The translations under genes and the position numbers were made by a program. From contig CAMAQM010000006.1 of assembly GCA_945860545.1 (NCBI GenBank), positions 1 to 64,000 on the forward strand: a stretch of 64,000 bases of DNA, in the 5' to 3' direction. The DNA comes from Bifidobacterium breve (GTDB lineage Bacteria; Actinomycetota; Acidimicrobiia; Acidimicrobiales; Acidimicrobilacustridaceae). Shown piece by piece: positions 48,654-60,034 of this stretch (position 1 is its first letter; each line of letters opens with the position of its first letter). Under the pieces are notes generated by a model. That model worked only from the letters and a program-made list of their open reading frames with translations. It was not told the DNA's origin and ran no database searches.

Positions 48654-49835
48654 ATGTATCTGGCTGAGACACCCGAACAGCAGGGACTCCGCAAGGAACT
48701 GCGCGAGTACTTCGCGGCGCTCCTCACCCCTGAGGTGCGCGCCGAGATCGGTGCCGGGGGAGAGGGCAGTGACCTGTTCCGTCAGGTCTGTCGCCAGATG
48801 GGTGCCGACGGTTGGCTGGGGTTGGGCTGGCCCGTCGAGTTCGGCGGCCAGGGTCGTCCCGCCACCGACCAGTTCATCTTCTTCGACGAGGTGCAGCGGG
48901 CGCACGCACCGTTCCCGTTCGTGACCGTCAACACCGTCGGCCCTGCCCTGATGGCCCACGGCACCGAGGAGCAGAAGGTCACCTACCTGCCCAAGATCCT
49001 CAACGGTGAGGTGAACTTCGCCATCGGGTACACCGAACCCGAAGCCGGTACCGACCTCGCCTCGCTTCGCACCTCAGCGGTGCTCGACGGTGACGAGTGG
49101 GTCATCAACGGCAACAAGGTGTACACGTCGGGTGCCAACCAGGCCGACTACGTCTGGCTGGCGTGTCGCACCGACGTCGAGGCCCCCAAGCACCAGGGCA
49201 TCTCCATCATCATCGTTCCGACCGACACCCCGGGCTTCTCGTGGACGCCGATCGTGACGGTGGGTGACGTCATGACCACCGCCACCTATTACACCGACGT
49301 TCGTGTCCCCAAGGAGAACGTCGTCGGTGAACTCAACGCCGGGTGGAAGCTCATCACCATGCAGCTGAACCACGAACGGGTCGGCCTCGCTGCGCTGTCG
49401 GGCCTCACCGAGCGACTCCTCGACGATGTGACCGACTGGGCCAAGGTGACCCCCACCGGCGACGGTGCGGGATGCGTCATTGACGTCCCGTGGGTCCAAG
49501 CTGACCTCGCCCGCTGCCGGGCCCTGCTCGATGCCACCCGGCTGATGACCTGGAAACTGGTCAAGGCCGTCAGCGACAACACCCTCGGCCCCGCCGAGGC
49601 GTCCGGGGTGAAGGTGTTCGGCACCGAGTCCGCCGTTGAGGTGTACCGCCTCCTCCAAGGTGTCCTCGGCGCCTCGGCCCACCTGCGTGACGGTTCACCG
49701 GGTGCGGTGCTCCACGGTGAGGTCGAGCGCGCCGCCCGGGCGGCACAGATCAACACGTTCGGTGGCGGCGTGAACGAGATCCAGCGGGAACTCGTGGCCA
49801 CTGCCGGCCTGGGCCTGGCGCGCGGACGACGCTGA
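48654..49835 (+). CDS. acyl-CoA dehydrogenase
   Basis: 393 aa. MYLAETPEQQGLRKELREYF, WPVEFGGQGRPATDQFIFFDE, GYTEPEAGTDLASLRTSAV, VYTSGANQADYVWLACRTD, and TFGGGVNEIQRELVA. It is similar over its length to the larger subunit at 12882 (same MADG-like WLGLGWPVEFGG and TNEIQR end) and may also be half of a heteromer, but no small partner gene adjoins it. ATG at 48654 with ACGGAGGACGAG upstream. It is a single gene behind two operators. Probably the first oxidation of a side-chain round; which round is unclear. Confidence 0.87.
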   Translation: MYLAETPEQQGLRKELREYFAALLTPEVRAEIGAGGEGSDLFRQVCRQMGADGWLGLGWPVEFGGQGRPATDQFIFFDEVQRAHAPFPFVTVNTVGPALMAHGTEEQKVTYLPKILNGEVNFAIGYTEPEAGTDLASLRTSAVLDGDEWVINGNKVYTSGANQADYVWLACRTDVEAPKHQGISIIIVPTDTPGFSWTPIVTVGDVMTTATYYTDVRVPKENVVGELNAGWKLITMQLNHERVGLAALSGLTERLLDDVTDWAKVTPTGDGAGCVIDVPWVQADLARCRALLDATRLMTWKLVKAVSDNTLGPAEASGVKVFGTESAVEVYRLLQGVLGASAHLRDGSPGAVLHGEVERAARAAQINTFGGGVNEIQRELVATAGLGLARGRR

Positions 49836-49857
49836 ACGCGTCGAACCGCTCCGGCGC

Positions 49858-52147
<2,290 letters not shown>

Positions 52148-52234
52148 GGTGGTCCCCCTCGTGTGGTCGGTTGCCGGTTGTGGCGACGGTCCGTCAAGCG
52201 TCCGGTCGCAGCGGTGCAACACTACGCCATCGGC

Positions 52235-52253
52235 ACCTGACGCGGCGTCAGAA
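52235..52253. promoter_or_regulatory. island operator, copy 11
   Basis: ACCTGACG-CGG-CGTCAGAA, one mismatch. A TAGCGT box (52281-52286) lies 27 nt downstream, the same distance as at copies 3 and 8. The rightward message then has a leader of about 70 nt before the GTG at 52364. The site is 88 nt upstream of the alcohol dehydrogenase start at 52147. Confidence 0.7.
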
Positions 52254-52363
52254 TCGCTTGCCACCGGCAGGTGCGGCACCTAGCGTCAGCCGGCGGCGGG
52301 TCCCATGGGCCCACCGAGGGGTTCACAGTTGCCGGTCGTGCCGACCGGCGGAGGGGGAGAGCA

Positions 52364-53821
52364 GTGTCAGACGTGGAGATGGTGAGAACCGACCTGTTCA
52401 TCGGTGGTGGATGGGTTGCCCCCGAATCCACCGAGGTCATCGAGGTGGTGTCGCCGGCGACCGAAGAGGTCATCGGCCGTGCCCCCCATGCCGGCACCGC
52501 TGACGTGGACCGGGCGGTGGCGGCGGCTCGCGCAGCGCTGGTGGACGGGCCGTGGCCGGCCATGTCGCCCGGTGAGCGCGCCGACGTCATGGCGGCGCTG
52601 TCGGCACAACTGCAGGCCCGCAGCATGGAGATCGCCGATCTGATCACGGCGGAGAACGGCTCGCCGGCCTCGTTCTCACTCATGGGTCAGGTCTTCGCTT
52701 CGACGATGGTGCTCGACTACTACACCGAGCTCGCTCGGACGTTTGCGTTCACCGACGAGCGCACCGGGATCATGGGACCGGTCACGGTCCGGCGCGAACC
52801 GGTTGGTGTGGTGGGGGCCATCGTCCCGTGGAACGTGCCGCTGTTCACCACCATGCTCAAGCTCGCTCCCGCCATGGCCGCCGGCTGCACGGTGGTGCTC
52901 AAGCCCGCCCCCGAGACCCCGCTTGACGCGTACCTCCTCGCCGAGGCCGCCGAGGCTGCGGGGGTACCTGCGGGGGTGCTCAACATCGTCGCCGCGGGTC
53001 GCGAGGTTGGCGAGCACCTCGTCACCCATCCCGGGGTGGACAAGATCGCCTTCACCGGGAGTACGGAGGCGGGTCGGGCCATCGCCGCGCTGTGCGGTCG
53101 GTTGCTGCGCCGCTGCACGCTCGAGTTGGGTGGGAAGTCGGCGGCGGTGATCTGTGACGACGCCGACGTGGAGACGACCATCGCCGGACTGTTGCCGGCG
53201 TCGACGATGAACAACGGTCAGGCCTGTGTGGCCCAGACCCGGCTTCTGGTGCCCAACAGCCGCAAGGCCGAGTTCACCGACGCCATCGCCGCAGCGGTCG
53301 GGGCCCTCGTGGTGGGCGATCCCGCCGACCCGGCCACCCAGGTCGGTCCGCTCACGAGCGCCCGCCAGCGTGAACGGGTTGAGGGGTACATCGCTGCGGG
53401 CCGGGACCAGGGTGCCACCGTCGCCGTCGGCGGTGGTCGACCCGCCGGGTTCGATCGTGGGTGGTATGTCGAACCGACAGTGTTCGCCGACGTCGACAAC
53501 GGCATGCGCATCGCCCAGGAGGAGATCTTCGGCCCGGTGTTGGCCGTGATCGGGTACGACGACGTCGACGACGCCGTGGCCATCGCCAACGACTCCGAGT
53601 ACGGGCTGTCGGGTTCGGTGTGGTCCGCCGATGTGGAGCGGGCCACCGCCATTGCCAACCGCATGCAGACCGGCACGGTGAGCGTGAACGGTTTCATGAT
53701 CGAGTTCTGTGCCCCCTTCGGCGGGTTCAAGAACTCGGGTCTGGGTCGGGAGCTTGGCCCTGAGGGCCTCGCCCACTACCTCGAGTACAAGACCGTGATG
53801 TACCCCACCGGAGGTATGTGA
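52364..53821 (+). CDS. NAD(P)-dependent aldehyde dehydrogenase
   Basis: 485 aa. VVGAIVPWNVPLFTTMLK, FTGSTEAGRAIAALCG, LELGGKSAAVICDDADVE with the general-base Glu, NNGQACVAQTRLLVP with the catalytic Cys, and EEIFGPVLAVIGYDDVDDAV. It oxidises an aldehyde to the acid. The start is the GTG at 52364 (SDVEMVRTDLFIGGGW) behind GGAGGGGGAGAG; the ATG at 52271 would read through the promoter. Its stop overlaps the ATG of the acyl-CoA ligase (TGATG). Together with the divergent alcohol dehydrogenase it makes an alcohol, aldehyde, acid, acyl-CoA route. Confidence 0.92.
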   Translation: MSDVEMVRTDLFIGGGWVAPESTEVIEVVSPATEEVIGRAPHAGTADVDRAVAAARAALVDGPWPAMSPGERADVMAALSAQLQARSMEIADLITAENGSPASFSLMGQVFASTMVLDYYTELARTFAFTDERTGIMGPVTVRREPVGVVGAIVPWNVPLFTTMLKLAPAMAAGCTVVLKPAPETPLDAYLLAEAAEAAGVPAGVLNIVAAGREVGEHLVTHPGVDKIAFTGSTEAGRAIAALCGRLLRRCTLELGGKSAAVICDDADVETTIAGLLPASTMNNGQACVAQTRLLVPNSRKAEFTDAIAAAVGALVVGDPADPATQVGPLTSARQRERVEGYIAAGRDQGATVAVGGGRPAGFDRGWYVEPTVFADVDNGMRIAQEEIFGPVLAVIGYDDVDDAVAIANDSEYGLSGSVWSADVERATAIANRMQTGTVSVNGFMIEFCAPFGGFKNSGLGRELGPEGLAHYLEYKTVMYPTGGM

Positions 53822-55368
53822 TGCCCGGTTTCTGGCAGGACGCCGTCGAAGACCCCGGCCGTCTCGCCGTCGTCGACCCCGACGGACGCGAGATCAGTGC
53901 CGGGGACCTGTTGTCACTGTGCAACCGGTTGGTGCACGGGTTGCGGGACATGGGTCTTGGTGAAGGTGACGGCATTGCCGTGGTGATGCCCAACAGCATT
54001 GAGATGCTGGCGTTGTACTTCGCCGCCATGCAGGCGGGTTGGTACCTCACGCCCATCAACCATCACCTCGTGGGACCCGAGATCGCCTACATCGTTGACG
54101 ACTGCGACGCCAAGGTGTTCGTGGGGCATGAGCGCTTCGCCGAGGCGTGTGCCAACGCCGCCGGCGAGTTCGCCCTGGGGGCCGATCGTTGCTTCGCCAT
54201 TGGGGACGTGCCGGGGTTCCGACCCTTCGACGATCTTGTGGCAGGCCAGCCCGACACCGCACCGGAGCATCGGACGGCCGGACAGCCGATGCACTACACG
54301 TCGGGCACCACCGGTCGGCCCAAGGGGGTGCGTCGTCAGTTGTCGGGTCTCGTACCCGACGACGCCGGCATGCTGTTCACCTTCCTGCTCCAGATGTTCG
54401 GCATTCAGCCCGGTGACGGCCACGTGCACATCTGCGGTTCGCCGCTGTATCACACCGCCGTGTTGGCCTTTGCGTCGTCGTCGGTGCATCTGGGCCACCC
54501 GGTGGTACTGATGGACAAGTGGACGCCGGAGGGGATGTTGGCGTCCATCGACCGTTACGGCGTGACCCACAGCCACATGGTGCCCACCCAGTTCAACCGG
54601 TTGCTGGCCCTCCCCGTCGAGGTCCGCGACCGCTACGACGTGTCGTCGCTGCGCAACATGATCCACGCTGCGGCCCCGTGCCCCGTCGAGGTCAAGCGGC
54701 AGATGCTCGAGTGGTGGGGTCCGGTGATCTACGAGTACTACGCCGCCACCGAGGGTGGTGGCACGCTTGTCAGTTCAGAGGAATGGCTCGAGCGACCGGG
54801 CACGGTGGGCAAGGCCTGGCCGTCGTCGGAGATCCGGATCCTCGATGACGACGGCAACGACGTTCCGACCGGTGAGACCGGCACTGTCTACATGAAGTTG
54901 GCTTCGGCGGCGTTCGAGTACCACAAGAACGCCGAGAGCACGGCGGCGAGCCGCCGTGAGGGGTTCTTCACCGTTGGCGACATCGGGTACCTCGACGAGG
55001 GCGGGTATTTGTTCCTGTGCGACCGGAAGTCCGACATGATCATCTCGGGTGGGGTGAACATCTACCCCGCCGAGATCGAGGGTGAACTCCACGCCCACCC
55101 CAAGGTGGCCGACGTCGCCGTGTTCGGCATCCCACACCCTGACTGGGGTGAGGAGGTCAAGGCGGTGGTCCAGCCTGTCGACGGGGTGGAACCGGGCGAC
55201 GAGTTCGCCGCCGAGCTCGCCGAGTGGTGTTCGACCCGGCTGGCCAAGTTCAAGATTCCCCGCACTTTCGACTTCTCCGAGGAGTTGCCGCGGGACCCCA
55301 ACGGCAAGTTGTACAAGCGCCGGCTGCGTGACCCCTACTGGGAAGGTCACGACAAGGCCATCATCTAG
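53821..55368 (+). CDS. acyl-CoA synthetase
   Basis: 515 aa AMP-forming ligase: ATP loop HYTSGTTGRPKGVRR, YEYYAATEGGG, FFTVGDIGYLDEGGYLFLCDR, and a C-terminal ISGGVNIYPAEIEGEL and lysine region DPNGKLYKRRLRDPYW. It is of a different subgroup from the two FadD19-like ligases (TSGTTGRPKG and not TGGTTGMPKG). The ATG at 53821 overlaps the aldehyde dehydrogenase stop, so it likely uses the acid made there. The RDPYWEGHDKAII tail is shared with mycobacterial medium- and long-chain ligases. Last gene of the steroid island. Confidence 0.9.
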   Translation: MPGFWQDAVEDPGRLAVVDPDGREISAGDLLSLCNRLVHGLRDMGLGEGDGIAVVMPNSIEMLALYFAAMQAGWYLTPINHHLVGPEIAYIVDDCDAKVFVGHERFAEACANAAGEFALGADRCFAIGDVPGFRPFDDLVAGQPDTAPEHRTAGQPMHYTSGTTGRPKGVRRQLSGLVPDDAGMLFTFLLQMFGIQPGDGHVHICGSPLYHTAVLAFASSSVHLGHPVVLMDKWTPEGMLASIDRYGVTHSHMVPTQFNRLLALPVEVRDRYDVSSLRNMIHAAAPCPVEVKRQMLEWWGPVIYEYYAATEGGGTLVSSEEWLERPGTVGKAWPSSEIRILDDDGNDVPTGETGTVYMKLASAAFEYHKNAESTAASRREGFFTVGDIGYLDEGGYLFLCDRKSDMIISGGVNIYPAEIEGELHAHPKVADVAVFGIPHPDWGEEVKAVVQPVDGVEPGDEFAAELAEWCSTRLAKFKIPRTFDFSEELPRDPNGKLYKRRLRDPYWEGHDKAII

Positions 55369-55399
55369 CCGGGCCGGTTCAGGCCGGGGCTCGGCCGCA

Positions 55400-55429
55400 T
55401 TGCAGGATATTTCGACGTCGAAGTATCTT
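55400..55429 (+). promoter_or_regulatory. icmF promoter with palindromic operator in its spacer
   Basis: -35 TTGCAG (55400-55405), an 18-nt spacer, -10 TATCTT (55424-55429), and the GTG start at 55436 about 6 nt downstream, so the message is probably leaderless. Positions 55406-55427 form a palindrome, GATA-n-TTCGACGTCGAA-n-TATC, that fills the spacer and enters the -10 box. The likely binder is the MarR protein encoded at 58648. It is unrelated to the 19-bp island operator. Confidence 0.7.
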
Positions 55430-55435
55430 CACGGC

Positions 55436-58400
55436 GTGCACCACGACCTTCATGTTCCCGTCCACCCGATCCGGGTGGTGACGGCGACCTCGTTGTTTGA
55501 CGGCCACGACGCCGCCATCAACATCATGCGCAGGATCCTCCAGGCCCAAGGAGCCGAGGTCATCCATCTCGGCCACAACCGGTCGGTCGCCGAGATCGTC
55601 GAGGCCGCCATCCACGAGGACGTCCACGCCGTGGCGGTCAGCTCCTACCAGGGCGGCCACGTCGAGTACTTCACCTACCTCGTCGACCTTCTTGCCGAGC
55701 GAGGAGCCGGGCACGTGCGTGTCTACGGCGGCGGGGGAGGGGTCATCACCCCCGATGAGATCGAGGTGCTGCACGGCCGCGGGGTGACCCGCATCTTCTC
55801 GCCCGAGGACGGCGCGGCAATGGGTCTCGCCGCCATGGTCAACACCATCATCAGGGACTGCGACACACCGCCGATGTCGGTGGGGCCGGCGGTGTCCCTC
55901 GAGGGGATCGCAACCGGCGACACCGCAGCGGTGGCCAGGGCCATCACCGCCATCGAATCCGACGCGCTCGGGGCCGCTGACCTCGACCAGATCCGTCAGC
56001 GTGCCGCCACTGTGGCGGTACCGGTGTTGGGCATCACCGGGACCGGAGGCTCGGGCAAGTCGTCGCTCACCGACGAGCTGGTCCGCCGCTTCCGTGTCGA
56101 CCAGGCTGACAAGCTCCGCCTCGCCATCATCGCCGTCGACCCAACCCGACGCCGCAGCGGCGGCGCCCTGTTGGGGGACCGGATCCGCATGAACGCGCTT
56201 GGTGAGCCGGCAGTGTTCTTCAGGTCGCTCGCCACCCGGACCACCACCGGTGAGATCCCCGATCACCTCGACGACGTGGTCGCCGTGTGCAAAGCGGCAG
56301 GGTTCGACCTGGTGATCGTGGAGACCCCTGGGATCGGGCAGGGGGACGCCGGCATTGTCGGTCACGTCGACGTGTCCATGTACGTCATGACCCCCGAGTT
56401 CGGAGCGGCCAGCCAGCTCGAGAAGATCGACATGTTGGACCTCGCCGAGGTGGTGGTGATCAACAAGGCGGACCGCCGGGGGGGCGCTGACGCGTTGCGT
56501 GACGTGCGCCGCCAGTTCATCCGCAACCGGGACCTCTACGACGCCGAACCCGCGTCACTTCCGGTGTTCGCCACCATCGCCTCCCGGTTTGCCGACGACG
56601 GGGTGAGTGCGTTGTATGGCCATGTGCGCGACGTGCTCGCCGGGCGCGGGCTCCGGGTCGGACAGGGCCAACTCGAGGCGGTGTCAGGTCGTGAGTCCAC
56701 CGGGGCCACCCACATCGTTCCCCCTGGGCGGGCCCGGTACCTCTCGGAGGTGGCCGACACCGTGCGCGGCTTCCACGACCGCACCGCCCGCCTCGCCGGG
56801 TTGGCCCGCACCGCCCAACGACTCGACACGGCACTCACCCATCTCGACGGACTCGGCGCTGCGACGGGTGACCTGCCTGCGGTGGTGGCCGACGCCCGAC
56901 GAGACGTCCCCGCTGACGTCCAGCGCCTCATCGACACGTGGCCTGAGGTGGCCGCCACCTACCGCAACGACGAGATCCCCGGCGGCGCGACGGTGGAGTC
57001 GTTGTCGGGCACGCGTATCCCGCGGGTGGCGGTCCCGTCGTTCGCCGACGACGGCGATCTCGTCACGTTCCTGCGAAGCGAGAACCTGCCCGGACGGTTC
57101 CCGTTCACCGCCGGGGTGTTTCCCTTCAAGCGCACCGGTGAGGACCCGACGCGCATGTTCGCCGGTGAGGGAGACGCCTTCCGCACGAACCGGAGGTTTC
57201 ACCTGCTGTCAGCGGAGATGCCCGCCACCCGACTGTCCACGGCGTTCGACTCGGTGACGCTGTACGGGTTCGATCCGGCGGAGCGGCCCGACATCTACGG
57301 CAAGGTCGGCAACGCCGGAGTGTCGATCTGCACCCTCGACGACATGGAAGCCCTCTACGACGGGTTCAACCTGTGTGACCCATCCACGTCGGTGTCGATG
57401 ACCATCAACGGACCGGCCCCCGCCGTGCTCGCCATGTTCCTCAACACGGTCATCGACCAGCAGATGGACCGGTTCGCCGCCGAGCACGGTCGCGCTGCCA
57501 CTCCCGAGGAGGCGGCCGGGGTCACCGCTTCGGCGTTGCGCAACGTGCGCGGCACCGTGCAGGCCGACGTGCTCAAGGAAGACCAGGGTCAGAACACCTG
57601 CATCCTGTCGACCGAGTTCGCCCTGCGGATGATGGCCGACGTCCAGGAATGGTTCGTCGCCCACGAGGTCCGCAACTTCTATTCGGTGTCCATCTCCGGA
57701 TATCACATCGCCGAAGCAGGCGCGAACCCCATCTCCCAGTTGGCCTTCACGCTCGCCAACGGCTTCACCTACGTCGAGGCGTACCTCGCCCGCGGCATGG
57801 ACATCGACGACTTCGCCCCCAACCTGTCGTTCTTCTTTTCCAACGGCATGGACCCCGAGTACACCGTGCTCGGCCGGGTGGCGCGCCGCATCTGGGCGGT
57901 GGCGATGGCCGAACGGTACGGCGCCGATGAGCGCTCCCAGAAGCTCAAGTACCACGTGCAGACCTCAGGCCGGTCGCTGCACGCCCAGGAGATGGCGTTC
58001 AACGACATCCGAACCACCCTGCAGGCACTCATCGCCATCTACGACAACTGCAACTCGTTGCACACCAACGCCTTCGACGAGGCCGTGACCACCCCGACGG
58101 AGGACTCGGTGCGGCGGGCGCTGGCCATCCAGATGATCATCAACCGGGAGTGGGGTCTGGCCCGCAACGAGAACCCGAACCAGGGGGCGTTCATCCTGTC
58201 GGAGTTGACCGACCTCGTGGAGGCCGCGGTGCTCGCCGAGTTCGATCGGCTCAGTGAGCGTGGCGGGGTGCTCGGGGCGATGGAACTCGGCTACCAGCGG
58301 GGCCGGATCCAAGACGAGTCGATGTTGTACGAGCAGCGCAAGCACGACGGCACGCTCCCCATCGTCGGGGTCAACACCATGGTGCGCCCCGGCGGCGAGA

Positions 58401-58651
58401 CGCTGGAGCGGCCCGAGACCGAGCTGGCCCGGTCCACCGACGCCGAGAAGCGCAGCCAACTCGACCGGCTGGCGGCGTTCAAGGTGGCCCACGCCGACCA
58501 GCGGCCTGCGGCGCTGGCCCGGCTCCGTGAGGTCGCCACCTCTGGGGGAAACACCTTCGAGGTGCTCATGGACGCCGTGCGGTGCTGCAGCCTCGGGGAG
58601 ATCACCGACGCGCTCTTCGACGTGGGTGGCCGCTACCGGAGGACGATGTGA
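55436..58651 (+). CDS. icmF: IcmF, fused isobutyryl-CoA mutase
   Basis: 1071 aa, the size of IcmF. Order: N-terminal B12-binding domain with the cobalt His in FDGHDAAINI (about residues 21-30) and the RSVAEIVEAA helix; central GTPase chaperone with P-loop GITGTGGSGKSS (about 199-210) and VDPTRRRSGGALLGDR; C-terminal mutase barrel (PFTAGVFPFKRTGEDPTRMFAG, YGFDPAERPDIYGKVGN, VGVNTMVRPGG). It interconverts isobutyryl-CoA and n-butyryl-CoA with adenosylcobalamin; some homologues also take pivalyl- or isovaleryl-CoA. GTG start at 55436 fixed by the promoter. It overlaps the MarR gene by GTGA. Confidence 0.93.
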   Translation: MHHDLHVPVHPIRVVTATSLFDGHDAAINIMRRILQAQGAEVIHLGHNRSVAEIVEAAIHEDVHAVAVSSYQGGHVEYFTYLVDLLAERGAGHVRVYGGGGGVITPDEIEVLHGRGVTRIFSPEDGAAMGLAAMVNTIIRDCDTPPMSVGPAVSLEGIATGDTAAVARAITAIESDALGAADLDQIRQRAATVAVPVLGITGTGGSGKSSLTDELVRRFRVDQADKLRLAIIAVDPTRRRSGGALLGDRIRMNALGEPAVFFRSLATRTTTGEIPDHLDDVVAVCKAAGFDLVIVETPGIGQGDAGIVGHVDVSMYVMTPEFGAASQLEKIDMLDLAEVVVINKADRRGGADALRDVRRQFIRNRDLYDAEPASLPVFATIASRFADDGVSALYGHVRDVLAGRGLRVGQGQLEAVSGRESTGATHIVPPGRARYLSEVADTVRGFHDRTARLAGLARTAQRLDTALTHLDGLGAATGDLPAVVADARRDVPADVQRLIDTWPEVAATYRNDEIPGGATVESLSGTRIPRVAVPSFADDGDLVTFLRSENLPGRFPFTAGVFPFKRTGEDPTRMFAGEGDAFRTNRRFHLLSAEMPATRLSTAFDSVTLYGFDPAERPDIYGKVGNAGVSICTLDDMEALYDGFNLCDPSTSVSMTINGPAPAVLAMFLNTVIDQQMDRFAAEHGRAATPEEAAGVTASALRNVRGTVQADVLKEDQGQNTCILSTEFALRMMADVQEWFVAHEVRNFYSVSISGYHIAEAGANPISQLAFTLANGFTYVEAYLARGMDIDDFAPNLSFFFSNGMDPEYTVLGRVARRIWAVAMAERYGADERSQKLKYHVQTSGRSLHAQEMAFNDIRTTLQALIAIYDNCNSLHTNAFDEAVTTPTEDSVRRALAIQMIINREWGLARNENPNQGAFILSELTDLVEAAVLAEFDRLSERGGVLGAMELGYQRGRIQDESMLYEQRKHDGTLPIVGVNTMVRPGGETLERPETELARSTDAEKRSQLDRLAAFKVAHADQRPAALARLREVATSGGNTFEVLMDAVRCCSLGEITDALFDVGGRYRRTM

Positions 58652-59151
58652 CCTCGCCGTCGGGGTCCGACCCGATCGCTGCGGCGTCGGCCAACTGGGT
58701 GCGGCGCGACGTGGTCGACGCCATGGCGGCCGCCACGTCGATCATGCGGGCCCAACAGATCGTGCTCGCAGCCGTTGACGCCGAGCTGCGTCCGCTCGGA
58801 CTCACGTTCGCCCGATTCGAAGTGCTCCGGTTGTTGGCGTTCACCCGTCGGGGTGAACTGCCCATGGGCAAGATCGGGGAGCGCCTCATGGTGCAGCCCG
58901 CCACCGTCACCAACTCGGTGAATCGTCTCGAGTCCGACGGGCTCGTGGAGCGTCGTGCCCACCCCACCGACCGCCGCGCCACGCTGGCGTGCATCACCGC
59001 TCGTGGGCGGCGACTCGCCGAACGCGCCACCGACACGCTCGATGCGATGCGTTACGGACTCGCCGATCTCGACGACGCCGACCTCCGCACCCTCACGGCC
59101 GTGATCGGGACGCTTCGCCGGGCCGTCGGCGACTTCGACGACGCCGCCTAG
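58648..59151 (+). CDS. MarR-family transcriptional regulator
   Basis: 167 aa winged helix-turn-helix. LRPLGLTFARFEVLRLLAFT, recognition helix MVQPATVTNSVNRLESDGLVERRAHPTDRRATLACIT with the wing DRR, and a C-terminal dimer helix. GTG start at 58648 overlaps the icmF stop. It most likely controls icmF and itself through the palindrome at 55406-55427, the commonest arrangement for MarR genes; ligand perhaps an acyl-CoA. It has no clear connection to the 19-bp operator, since MarR sites are not usually of that form, but this is not excluded. Confidence 0.85.
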   Translation: MTSPSGSDPIAAASANWVRRDVVDAMAAATSIMRAQQIVLAAVDAELRPLGLTFARFEVLRLLAFTRRGELPMGKIGERLMVQPATVTNSVNRLESDGLVERRAHPTDRRATLACITARGRRLAERATDTLDAMRYGLADLDDADLRTLTAVIGTLRRAVGDFDDAA

Positions 59152-59152
59152 G

Positions 59153-59166
59153 CCCACTGCGGTGGG
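59153..59166. terminator. short hairpin after the MarR gene
   Basis: CCCAC-TGCG-GTGGG, a 5-bp stem with a 4-nt loop in the 17-base gap between the convergent MarR and FkbM genes. No T-run. Weak candidate for a bidirectional terminator. Confidence 0.25.
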
Positions 59167-59168
59167 GT

Positions 59169-60008
59169 TCACCCCCGTCGGGCGTGGACCAGGTCCCCGT
59201 GGCGGATGATGCGCAGCCCGGCGTGGGTCATGGCGGACTCGATGGTCTCAAGCCGTTCCTTCCAGCCGGGGATCCGGTGTCGCTCGAACACGATGAGGTC
59301 GCACGCGGCGTACACCTCGGGGGTGGCACCGTCGAAGATGTCGTACTCGGCCCCCTCACAGTCGACCTTGAGCAGGTCCACGTGGCCGCCGGCCCGTTCC
59401 ACGATCTCGGGCAAGGTGTCACACGGAAACGTTCGCCTGTGGGCGGCGGGGTCGTCGCCGTACCACTGGCTGCTGACGTGCACCTCGTTGCCGTGCACCA
59501 CCACGTTGGCCTGCACCTCGTCCGTTGACGCCACGCCACGCTGCACGGCGGTGATCCGTTCGGCGAGGTCCGGGTTCAACCCGAGGTTGCGGGTCAGCAT
59601 CGCCCAGTTCTCAGCGGCGGGTTCGTACACGATGACCTGAGCGTCAAGGGTCGCCGCGCACCACACCGTGAAGTCCCCGATGTACCCGCCGATGTCGACC
59701 ACGACGGGTCGACGACCCTCAGGGGCGGTGAAGTGACGCACGTAGTCACACGTGATGAACTGCTCGCCGACGATCATGGCGTCGTAACGGTTGTGACGCA
59801 CGGCGATCCGCACTCCTGCGTGGGTGCGCAGGACCGTCTCGCCGTCGTCGGTACGTCGCAGGGCCGAACGGAACTCCTGCCAGTTTTCGAAGGCGGTCTG
59901 CTGATTCGCTCGTCGACCGGCGGGGGAGACCCGGTGAACCAGTCGATGTTTGGCGGCGCCAGCGGTGCGCACCAGGTTGGCCAGCGGATTGGCGGCAGGT
60001 CGGGACAC
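59169..60008 (-). CDS. FkbM-family methyltransferase
   Basis: 279 aa. S-adenosylmethionine site VVVDIGGYIGDFTVWCAA, acidic strand VIVYEPAAENWAML, then LLKVDCEGAEYDIFDG, the FkbM signature (KxDxEGxE), and DLIVFERHRIPG. It methylates a hydroxyl of a sugar or polyketide; the acceptor is unknown. The GTG at 60008 is chosen because TAGCGT (complement of 60017-60022) lies 8 nt before it; a TTG at 60017 overlaps that box. It does not belong to the steroid island and has no operator nearby. Confidence 0.87.
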   Translation of the reverse strand: MSRPAANPLANLVRTAGAAKHRLVHRVSPAGRRANQQTAFENWQEFRSALRRTDDGETVLRTHAGVRIAVRHNRYDAMIVGEQFITCDYVRHFTAPEGRRPVVVDIGGYIGDFTVWCAATLDAQVIVYEPAAENWAMLTRNLGLNPDLAERITAVQRGVASTDEVQANVVVHGNEVHVSSQWYGDDPAAHRRTFPCDTLPEIVERAGGHVDLLKVDCEGAEYDIFDGATPEVYAACDLIVFERHRIPGWKERLETIESAMTHAGLRIIRHGDLVHARRG

Positions 60009-60034
60009 GGAACGCAACGCTAACAGCGGGCCGG

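Noticed and set aside
58648-59151. MarR protein as the regulator of the 19-bp operator
   Set aside because: Its gene is coupled to icmF, which has its own different palindrome; nothing ties it to the island sites.
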